Assembly (NCBI GenBank): GCA_023387775.1
Contig: JAEWHN010000081.1
Coordinates: 1 to 20,009 of the forward strand
DNA: 20,009 nt
Direction: 5' to 3'
Source of the DNA: Pseudomonadota bacterium
GTDB lineage: Bacteria; Pseudomonadota; Alphaproteobacteria; Rhizobiales; Rhizobiaceae
The notes below the pieces were generated by a model. It was not told the DNA's origin. It made no database searches and saw only the letters and a program-made list of their open reading frames with translations. How positions within the stretch are numbered: the first letter of the stretch is position 1; every line of letters begins with the position of its first letter. Shown here piece by piece: positions 13,929-20,009 of this stretch. A program made the position numbers and the translations under genes.

Positions 13929-15371
13929 ATGGCAATTTCCAGACGCAATTTCCTCCTTGGCGCGGGCAGCGGCGTCGCGGGCGCGGCGATCGGCGCGGGA
14001 GCTGGCATCGGCTTCATGTCTGGCCAGGGATGGCGCACCAATTCGTCTGTGCCGCGCGCCATGCCCGTCCAGACCCTGACCGAACTGCCTGCCGAGGCGG
14101 ATGTCGTCGTCATCGGCGGCGGCATCGCCGGCATTTCCACGGCGCTTTTCCTCAATGAGAAGGGCTTCAACACAGTCCTTCTGGAAAAGGGCGTCGTGGC
14201 CGGCGAACAGTCGAGCCGCGCCTTCGGCTGGATCTATTCCAACGGCTGGGACCTTGGAAAGCTGGAGCTGACCAACCAGTCGAAGGCCCTCTGGCAGAGT
14301 TTTGCCGGGCGTTTCGGCGAGGACATCGGCTTTCGCCAGTCGGGCAATTTTACCCTGATCGGCTCGGACGATGAAGTCGAGATGCACCGGGAATGGCTGA
14401 AGGCCGCGCTCGAAGTTCAGCCGCGGATGGATTCCAGGATCGTCACCGGCGCCGAGCTCGATGCGCTCATTCCGGGCGCCGGCTCCAAGTTCAAGGCGGC
14501 TCTCTACCAGGCCAGCGACGGTACGGCCGAGCCGACCTATTCCGTCTCGAAGATCGCCATGGGCGCCATCCGCGAAGGCGTGAAGATCGTCGCGCCCTGC
14601 GCCGCTCGTTCGGTGGAGCGCGAAGGCGGCAAGGTCGCCGGCGTGCATACGGAGAAGGGCTACATCAAGGCCAGGCATGTCGTCATCGCAGGCGGCGCCT
14701 GGAGTTCGCTTTTCGCCGGCAATATCGGCGTGCGCGTGCCGCAGCTGACGATCGCCTCCTCCATGCAGCGGCTGAGCCGTGTCGACGGCGCGCTGCCGGG
14801 CGCCGGATACGGTCCCGATTTCACCTGGCGGATGCAGGCGGACGGCGAAACCTCGGTCGGCGTCAGCATGAGCGCCGCTCCGATCACCGCGGACAGCTTC
14901 CGCTTCCTGTTCGACTTCATGCCGACGCTGAAATATTCGGGCGATCTCGTCAAAGTGCGCCTGAGCCAGGATTTCTTCAGGTCGCTGCGGATGAAGTCGA
15001 ACTGGGGCAATGACGAGGTCACGCCGTTCGAGCAGGTGCGCATGCTCTCCGGCGCGGTCGACCGCCATGAAAACGATACGGCGCTCGCCAATCTGCGCCG
15101 GGCGTTCCCGCAATATGAGCAGGCGGTGGTCAAGGAGGAATGGGCCGGCATGATCGACGCGACGCCGGATTCGACCCAGTATGTCACCGACATTCCGGAT
15201 TTCCCCGGCCTGTTCCTGATCACCGGCTTTTCCGGCAATGGCTTGACCACCGGGCCTGCCTCCGGGCAGATGATTGCGGAGATGATTGCCGGCGAGAAGA
15301 CCAGCTGCGACCCCTCGATCTATCGCTTCAACCGGTTCACGGACGGTTCGGAGTTCGTCTTCCGGTATTGA
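13929..15371 (+). CDS. Tat-exported FAD-dependent oxidoreductase (D-amino-acid oxidase / DadA fold)
   Basis: A 480-residue flavoenzyme of the DAO family, which oxidises C-N bonds of amino acids or amines. The start at 13929 opens a twin-arginine signal, SRRNFLLGAG (Arg5-Arg6) and a Gly/Ala-rich hydrophobic stretch; an AAAGG sits 8 bases upstream. The 77 codons of open frame before it look non-coding. The Rossmann motif VVIGGGIAGIS (about 60-70) ends with the acidic Glu86. The C-terminal FAD-binding part shows GMIDATPDSTQYV and GLFLITGFSGNGLTTGPASG (about 407-446). Tat export means that it folds with FAD in the cytoplasm and works in the periplasm. A TetR gene follows 41 bases later, then the sulfatase cluster. 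The substrate is unknown. Whether it uses O2 or the quinone pool cannot be told. Confidence 0.88.
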   Translation: MAISRRNFLLGAGSGVAGAAIGAGAGIGFMSGQGWRTNSSVPRAMPVQTLTELPAEADVVVIGGGIAGISTALFLNEKGFNTVLLEKGVVAGEQSSRAFGWIYSNGWDLGKLELTNQSKALWQSFAGRFGEDIGFRQSGNFTLIGSDDEVEMHREWLKAALEVQPRMDSRIVTGAELDALIPGAGSKFKAALYQASDGTAEPTYSVSKIAMGAIREGVKIVAPCAARSVEREGGKVAGVHTEKGYIKARHVVIAGGAWSSLFAGNIGVRVPQLTIASSMQRLSRVDGALPGAGYGPDFTWRMQADGETSVGVSMSAAPITADSFRFLFDFMPTLKYSGDLVKVRLSQDFFRSLRMKSNWGNDEVTPFEQVRMLSGAVDRHENDTALANLRRAFPQYEQAVVKEEWAGMIDATPDSTQYVTDIPDFPGLFLITGFSGNGLTTGPASGQMIAEMIAGEKTSCDPSIYRFNRFTDGSEFVFRY

Positions 15372-15412
15372 GGCGGGAACGATACAGGCGTTTCCCCCAG
15401 AAGTGAGGTGAC

Positions 15413-15943
15413 ATGCCCAGGCCGAAAAGCATCGACAAGACCGCCATCCTGACGGCAGCGGAGGAGTTGATCACCGAGACCGGCGGCACGCACTTCACTC
15501 TGGACATGGTCGCCGCGAAGGCCGGCATCAGCAAGGGCGGGCTCACCTACACCTACCCGACCAAGGATTCCCTGATCGAGGACATGCTGCGGCGTGAGCT
15601 GACGCGCTTCCTGGCCCATCGCAAGACCCTCGAGAAGGGGGACCAGCCTCTCGACCGGATGGCGGCGCATATTAGGGCCTCGGCCGAGCAGAAGGACGTG
15701 TTCCTGACACGCGCCGCTCACTTGATGGCGGCGCTGTCCAACGCGCCAGGCCACCTCGACTATCTGCAATCCTTCTACCGCAACACGTTCGACCTTGCCG
15801 ATCCGGCGACGCCGGAAGGTCGGCGCGCGCGCCACGCCTTCCTGGCCATTGAGGGATTGTTCCTTTTGAGGGGCCTTGGCCTGATGCCGGTGAGCGACGG
15901 CGAGTGGGACGATGTTTTTGCCCATGCGCTCGAGGGGCTCTGA
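15413..15943 (+). CDS. TetR/AcrR-family transcriptional regulator
   Basis: A 176-residue repressor-type regulator. The N-terminal DNA-binding domain is clear: DKTAILTAAEELITETGG, then the helix-turn-helix TLDMVAAKAGISKGGLTYTY (about 29-48), followed by PTKDSLIEDML. The C-terminal ligand and dimer domain is of the short TetR type. A GAGGTG sequence lies just before the ATG. The gene is 41 bases after the flavoenzyme and 273 bases before the sulfatase, whose upstream region carries a 12-base direct repeat and a 16-base dyad. It probably controls the flavoenzyme, the sulfatase genes or both; the inducer is unknown. Confidence 0.92.
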   Translation: MPRPKSIDKTAILTAAEELITETGGTHFTLDMVAAKAGISKGGLTYTYPTKDSLIEDMLRRELTRFLAHRKTLEKGDQPLDRMAAHIRASAEQKDVFLTRAAHLMAALSNAPGHLDYLQSFYRNTFDLADPATPEGRRARHAFLAIEGLFLLRGLGLMPVSDGEWDDVFAHALEGL

Positions 15944-15998
15944 GCGAGAGCTCAGCGGAACGCCCCAGGTCTGGATTGGAACGACCGTCGACATCTAT

Positions 15999-16014
15999 TT
16001 CCCTTTGTAGGGAA
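15999..16014. promoter_or_regulatory. 16-base inverted repeat TTCCCT-TTGT-AGGGAA, operator candidate
   Basis: Perfect 6-base arms with a 4-base centre, 55 bases after the TetR stop and about 200 bases before the sulfatase start. Size and symmetry fit a TetR-type operator. The TetR gene's own leader (15375-15396) has a looser GGGAAC...GTTTCCC dyad using the same half-site in the opposite order. Confidence 0.35.
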
Positions 16015-16054
16015 CGCACTAACTAGCTGCCATTGCCGGAACAACCAGCCACCG

Positions 16055-16066
16055 GCTCGAACAAGC
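16055..16066 (+). repeat. direct repeat copy 1, GCTCGAACAAGC
   Basis: First of two exact 12-base copies in the sulfatase upstream region; the second is at 16118-16129, 63 bases downstream start to start, about six helical turns. An exact 12-base match within a 273-base gap is unlikely by chance. A CGGCGC/GCGCCG dyad (16066-16088) lies between them. Confidence 0.45.
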
Positions 16067-16117
16067 GGCGCCGGGCCGGCCAGCGCCGGTGCATGAGGCG
16101 GTGAGCGGCCGAAGGGA

Positions 16118-16129
16118 GCTCGAACAAGC
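16118..16129 (+). repeat. direct repeat copy 2, GCTCGAACAAGC
   Basis: Second exact copy, ending 88 bases before the sulfatase start. Its position suits a binding site for an activator or repressor of the sulfatase gene. No further copy is seen in the window's other upstream regions. Confidence 0.45.
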
Positions 16130-16216
16130 AAAGCAATCGCGCATTTCGATGGAATGCCCAGGAGAGGGAGCATGCCTGCCGACCCGAATTGGTGATCTCA
16201 ATCGAAGGAGCGTGCG

Positions 16217-17911
16217 ATGTCCAGCAAGCAGGAAGAAGGCCATCGAAGCGAGGCAACCGACGCTGTAGTCAGCAGGCGTAGCGTCCTGCTCGGCGGCACG
16301 GCGCTTGCAGCCGCGTCAGCAATCGCAACCGGTAGTTCAGTCCGGATTGCCCAGGCGCAGGAGGCAGCGCCGGACACTTCAGCCAACCGGCCGCCCAACA
16401 TCATCTGCATCATGGGGGACGATATCGGCTGGTTCAATGTGGGCGCCTATCACCGCGGCATCATGGCCGGCAGGACGCCGAACCTCGACAGGCTGGCCAG
16501 CGAAGGCATGCTGTTCACCGACTACTATGCCGAAGCAAGCTGCACCGCCGGTCGCGCCAACTTCATAACCGGGCAATTGCCAATCCGCACCGGCCTCACC
16601 ACCGTCGGCCAGGCAGGCTCAAAGCTCGGCATACCGGCCCAGGCTCCGACCATCGCCACTGCGCTCAAGTCGATGGGCTACAACACCGGCCAGTTCGGCA
16701 AGAACCATCTGGGCGATCTCAACGAATTCCTGCCAACCGTCCACGGCTTCGACGAGTTCTTCGGCTATCTCTATCACCTCGACGCCATGGAAGACCCTGC
16801 GCACCCGAACTACCCACCGGAACTCCGCGACACGGTCGGTCCCCGCAACATGGTCCACTCCTGGGCGACCGCCACCGACGACCCGACGGTGCAGCCGCGC
16901 TGGGGAAAGATCGGCAAGCAACGCATCGAGGACGCTGGGCCGCTCTATCCAAAGCGGATGGAAACGGTGGACGACGAGATACTGAAGTTCACGCTCGCCT
17001 TCATCGATCAGGCGAAGCAGCAGAACAGGCCTTTCTTCGTCTGGCTGAACCCGACGCGCATGCACGTGGTGACCCATCTTTCCGAGAAATACGAGAAGAT
17101 GCGCACGCCCGAAAACGGTTGGAGCGAAGAAGAGGCGGGCATGGCGCAGCTCGATGACGTCGTCGGCTCCGTCATGCAGAAGCTGAAGGACGACGGCCTG
17201 GAAGACAACACCATCGTCGTCTTCACGACCGACAACGGGGCCGAGAATTTCACCTGGCCGGATGGCGGACAGACGCCTTTTGCCGGCGGCAAGGGAACGG
17301 GACTGGAAGGCGGCTTCCGGGTGCCCTGCATAATCCGCTGGCCCGGACATGTGCCGGCAGGCAAGATCGAGAACAGCATCCTCTCGGGCCTCGACTGGTT
17401 CCCGACCTTCGTCGCGGCCGCTGGCAATCCGAACATCGCGGAAGAGCTGAAGGCCGGCAAGCAGCTGGGTGAGACCAACTACAAGGTTCATCTCGACGGC
17501 TACAACCAGATGGATCTGATAACCGGGAAGGGCCCGTCGACTCGCCACGAGATCTTCTACTTCACCGAGAGCACGCTGGCGGCGGTACGGATCGATGATT
17601 TTAAATACCGCTTCACCGACCAGCCGACCGGGTGGCTGGGCGGTACCGTCAAGCTTGACTGGCCAATTTTGACCAATCTCCGTCTCGATCCCTTCGAGCG
17701 CACCGGCATGCCTAGCGGCGACAAGGGCTCGTTGGCCTTCTACAACTACTTCATCTACCAGTTCTGGCGCTTCCAGTTCGCCCAGCAGCAGGTCGCGAAG
17801 CTTGCGCAGACGGCACTCGAATTTCCTCCCATGCAGAGGGGAGCGAGCTTCAATCTGGAAAGCGTCAAGGCGCAGATCGAGAAGGCTATGAAGTCGCAAC
17901 CGGGCAACTGA
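16217..17911 (+). CDS. Tat-exported arylsulfatase (type I sulfatase, CTAGR motif)
   Basis: A 564-residue sulfatase hydrolysing sulfate esters in the periplasm through a formylglycine made from an active-site Cys. The signal is twin-arginine (SRRSVLLGG, Arg20-Arg21) and ends near AQA at 46-48. The core shows NIICIMGDDIGW (metal ligands Asp68, Asp69), the active-site motif CTAGR at 109-113, GKNHLGD (Lys162, His164), NPTRMHVVTH (His283), FTTDNGAE (metal ligands Asp339, Asn340) and GGKGTGLEGGFRVP (Lys359). The motif is CxAxR rather than the common CxPxR, a known minor variant that formylglycine-generating enzymes can also use. AAGGAG lies just before the ATG. The formylglycine enzyme gene is 85 bases downstream and in the same direction. 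The substrate is not determinable; arylsulfatase is the family label. Confidence 0.94.
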   Translation: MSSKQEEGHRSEATDAVVSRRSVLLGGTALAAASAIATGSSVRIAQAQEAAPDTSANRPPNIICIMGDDIGWFNVGAYHRGIMAGRTPNLDRLASEGMLFTDYYAEASCTAGRANFITGQLPIRTGLTTVGQAGSKLGIPAQAPTIATALKSMGYNTGQFGKNHLGDLNEFLPTVHGFDEFFGYLYHLDAMEDPAHPNYPPELRDTVGPRNMVHSWATATDDPTVQPRWGKIGKQRIEDAGPLYPKRMETVDDEILKFTLAFIDQAKQQNRPFFVWLNPTRMHVVTHLSEKYEKMRTPENGWSEEEAGMAQLDDVVGSVMQKLKDDGLEDNTIVVFTTDNGAENFTWPDGGQTPFAGGKGTGLEGGFRVPCIIRWPGHVPAGKIENSILSGLDWFPTFVAAAGNPNIAEELKAGKQLGETNYKVHLDGYNQMDLITGKGPSTRHEIFYFTESTLAAVRIDDFKYRFTDQPTGWLGGTVKLDWPILTNLRLDPFERTGMPSGDKGSLAFYNYFIYQFWRFQFAQQQVAKLAQTALEFPPMQRGASFNLESVKAQIEKAMKSQPGN

Positions 17912-17996
17912 CGCCCGGCTGAAGGCCGGCGGGCTCCTGCCAGCCGCCGGCCTGCGATGCCCGCGCGAGTGAAAATGGGTCCATGGTGAGGTGGCG

Positions 17997-18974
17997 ATGG
18001 ACAAGAGCACAAAGCTGATCGACCCCGGTGCCGCTGCTGGCCAGGCACCTTTTTCCGACATGGTCTGGGTTCCCGGCGGCGAGTTCCTGATGGGCTCGGA
18101 TCGACACTATCCAGAGGAGGCTCCGGCCCACCGGGTCTGCGTCGACGGTTTCTGGATGGACATGTTCACCGTCACCAATCGCCAGTTTTTGCGCTTCGTG
18201 GAGGAGACCGGCTACGTCACGCTGGCCGAAAGGCCGGCCAATCCGGACGACTATCCCGGTGCGCTCCCGGGAATGCTCGCGCCGTCGTCGACCATATTCG
18301 TAAGGCCGTCGGCCCCGGTCGACATGCACAATCATTACAACTGGTGGGTCTATGTTAAGGGGGCGAATTGGCGTCATCCACGGGGACCGGCAAGCTCGAT
18401 CAAGAAGGTGATGGACCATCCCGTCGTGCATGTCACATGGGAGGATGTCGAGGCTTACGCGAAGTGGATCGGCAAGGAACTGCCCACCGAGGCCGAGTGG
18501 GAGTTTGCGGCGCGAGGCGGCCTTGAGGGCGCCGAATTCGTCTGGGGCGACGAGCTTGCGCCCGGCGGCAAGCCTATGGCCAATACCTGGCAGGGCGAGT
18601 TTCCCTATCGCAACACGCTGGAGGACGGCTTCGAATACACGGCTCCGGTCGGCTCGTTCCCGCCCAACGGCTACGGCCTCTACGATATGGCCGGAAATGT
18701 CTGGCAGTGGACGGCCGACTGGTACCAGGAGCACGGCCGGGCGGATAGTCCCTGCTGCACAGCCCAGAACCCGCGCGGCGCGAGCAGGGAGGCGAGTGTC
18801 GACCCGCGGCAACCCGGCACGCAGATGCCGCGGAAGGTGACCAAGGGAGGCTCACATCTGTGCGCGCCGAACTATTGCCGTCGCTATCGGCCGGCAGCCC
18901 GCATGGCTCAGCCGATCGATACGTCCATCTCGCATCTGGGCTTCAGATGTATCGCCAGAGAAAAGCAGGAGTAA
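17997..18974 (+). CDS. formylglycine-generating enzyme (sulfatase-modifying factor)
   Basis: A 325-residue FGE-sulfatase-domain protein, which oxidises the Cys of the CxPxR-type motif in sulfatases to formylglycine. The sequence opens MVWVPGGEFLMGSD, continues with DGFWMDMFTVTNRQFLRFVEETGY, VVHVTWEDVEAYAKWIGKELPTEAEWEFAARGG, NGYGLYDMAGNVWQWTADW, and ends in LGFRC. Both active-site cysteines of true FGEs are present in GGSHLCAPNYCRRYR (Cys289, Cys294), so it is a catalytic enzyme and not one of the many non-catalytic homologues. The ATG at 17997 is chosen because GAGG lies 5 bases upstream; a GTG six bases earlier overlaps that site. No signal peptide is present, so it acts in the cytoplasm, before export of the sulfatases on either side. 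Confidence 0.93.
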   Translation: MDKSTKLIDPGAAAGQAPFSDMVWVPGGEFLMGSDRHYPEEAPAHRVCVDGFWMDMFTVTNRQFLRFVEETGYVTLAERPANPDDYPGALPGMLAPSSTIFVRPSAPVDMHNHYNWWVYVKGANWRHPRGPASSIKKVMDHPVVHVTWEDVEAYAKWIGKELPTEAEWEFAARGGLEGAEFVWGDELAPGGKPMANTWQGEFPYRNTLEDGFEYTAPVGSFPPNGYGLYDMAGNVWQWTADWYQEHGRADSPCCTAQNPRGASREASVDPRQPGTQMPRKVTKGGSHLCAPNYCRRYRPAARMAQPIDTSISHLGFRCIAREKQE

Positions 18975-19202
18975 GCAATGGTGTCGGCGCTCCGATGGGG
19001 CCGGCGTCACCGCACCGGACCAACGGAACCATCGGGAGGTTTTCTGATTTGATTGGCACCATGCTCACCGCATGGCGAAACTGTAGATCACAAGCTGCCT
19101 CAAAAGCCCATCCAACGGGTCGAAGTCGAAGGGCAGGCGGCGACATATCAACGGGACGCGGAATTCCGTGGCGGCGGATTTGCGCTCATGGAGGAAGAAT
19201 CT

Positions 19203-20009
19203 ATGAGTACGATAGGCCGTCTTTTGCACAACGTAAGCCAGAAGGCTGCGTCTGTTTCGATACTGGTCTGGGGCCTGGCCTGCGCGGCAACGACCCCCGC
19301 CCTAGCGCAGGAAGCGCCCAATGTTCCAGGCGCCCCCAACGCAACCTCAACGATCGACGGCCGCTACCTGCCGCCGCCGCCGCAACCGTTCCAGGGCGAG
19401 ATAAACCTCAACGCGGCCCAGTCGAGGCCGGCGTGGCCGCCGCGCGTGGTGCCGCCGAAGGGTGCTCCCAACATCCTGCTGATCATGACCGATGACGTCG
19501 GCTTCGGGGCGCCGTCCACCTTCGGCGGAGTTATCCCCACGCCCACCTTGGACCGCATTGCCGCCAATGGCCTGCGCTACACCAACTTCCATTCGACGGC
19601 CTTGTGCTCGCCGACCCGGGCGGCGCTGATCACCGGTCGGAACCACCATTCGGCCGGGTTTGGAGTGGTCTCCGAGCAATCGACCGGCTTTCCTGGCTAT
19701 AACAGCATCATCCCGAAGGACAGCGCCACAATAGGCCGGACACTGCTCGAAAACGGCTATCGGACCTCCTGGTTCGGCAAGAACCATAACACACCGACCT
19801 ATCAGGCAAGCCAGGCTGGCCCGTTCGACCAGTGGCCGACCGGAATGGGGTTCGAGTATTTTTATGGTTTCGTCGGCGGCGACACCAGCCAGTGGCAGCC
19901 GAACCTGTTCCGCAACACCACGGCCATATACCCCTATGTCGGCAACCCGAGCTGGAACCTGGAGACAGCGATGGCGGATGACGCCATCCACTGGCTCAAT
20001 CAGTTGAAC
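19203..20009 (+). CDS. Sec-exported sulfatase (CSPTR motif), N-terminal part
   Basis: The gene runs off the right edge; 269 codons are visible. I recall family members with this pattern at about 750-790 residues, so roughly a third is present. GGAGG (19190-19194) precedes the ATG at 19203; an in-frame ATG at 19188 is less likely because it overlaps that site. The signal is of Sec type with no twin arginine (hydrophobic part about 15-35, ending ALA-Q). A Pro-rich stretch (about 55-86) leads to the sulfatase core: APNILLIMTDDVGFG (Asp97, Asp98), the canonical motif CSPTR (Cys135-Arg139), and TGRNHHSAGFGVVSEQSTG. It differs clearly from the upstream sulfatase in sequence, motif and export route. 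The 228-base gap before it holds no gene I can support. Confidence 0.9.
   Translation, partial: MSTIGRLLHNVSQKAASVSILVWGLACAATTPALAQEAPNVPGAPNATSTIDGRYLPPPPQPFQGEINLNAAQSRPAWPPRVVPPKGAPNILLIMTDDVGFGAPSTFGGVIPTPTLDRIAANGLRYTNFHSTALCSPTRAALITGRNHHSAGFGVVSEQSTGFPGYNSIIPKDSATIGRTLLENGYRTSWFGKNHNTPTYQASQAGPFDQWPTGMGFEYFYGFVGGDTSQWQPNLFRNTTAIYPYVGNPSWNLETAMADDAIHWLNQLN

Noticed and set aside
13896..15113. 405-codon antisense frame opposite the Tat flavoenzyme
   Set aside because: Antisense shadow with no recognisable domain.
16619..18061. 480-codon antisense frame opposite the sulfatase gene
   Set aside because: Shadow of GC-rich coding sequence; low-complexity composition, no ribosome binding site, and the sense protein is complete with all active-site motifs.
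18975..19202. Loose GGTG...CACC hairpin and a tandem GTCGAA repeat before the second sulfatase
   Set aside because: Pairing is imperfect and the repeat too short to stand out in GC-rich DNA; no promoter could be placed.

Overview
The window reads as high-GC chromosomal DNA of an alphaproteobacterium, most likely a Hyphomicrobiales member related to Mesorhizobium or Aminobacter. That is an inference from codon use, the bo3-type quinol oxidase, the style of the TonB-dependent receptor and the small rhizobial-type hypothetical proteins; no rRNA or other taxonomic marker is present. I find 20 protein genes (two cut by the window edges) and no tRNA, rRNA, CRISPR array, intact insertion sequence or phage gene.

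Left block (2-6525, plus strand). The end of a 4-cresol dehydrogenase / vanillyl-alcohol-oxidase-type flavoprotein is followed by an aldehyde dehydrogenase. Together they would oxidise a 4-hydroxybenzylic compound to the aldehyde and then the acid. Next comes a compact cyoABCD operon for a haem-copper ubiquinol oxidase, with nearly all catalytic residues recognisable and ATGA overlaps between cyoB/C and cyoC/D. No cyoE follows.

Middle block (6535-13567, minus strand). Reading right to left: a four-cysteine small protein overlapping a 57-residue partner, a basic 120-residue protein, a VOC-family protein, and then a five-gene outer-membrane uptake cassette. The cassette is TonB-dependent receptor, four-cysteine periplasmic protein, exbB, exbD, tonB. 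tonB ends 9 bases from cyoD, tail to tail. The intergenic stretches of this block are rich in inverted repeats.

Right block (13929-20009, plus strand). A Tat-exported D-amino-acid-oxidase-fold flavoenzyme, a TetR regulator, a Tat-exported arylsulfatase with a CTAGR active-site motif, a formylglycine-generating enzyme with both active-site cysteines, and the first third of a second, Sec-exported sulfatase with a CSPTR motif. The formylglycine enzyme lies between the two sulfatases it could activate, which suggests a sulfate-ester scavenging island. The TetR-to-sulfatase gap holds a 12-base exact direct repeat and a 16-base inverted repeat that are good operator candidates.

The least-described elements are the periplasmic four-cysteine protein inside the TonB cassette, the sulfatase/formylglycine-enzyme/Tat-flavoenzyme island, and the overlapping small-gene pair at 13161-13567.
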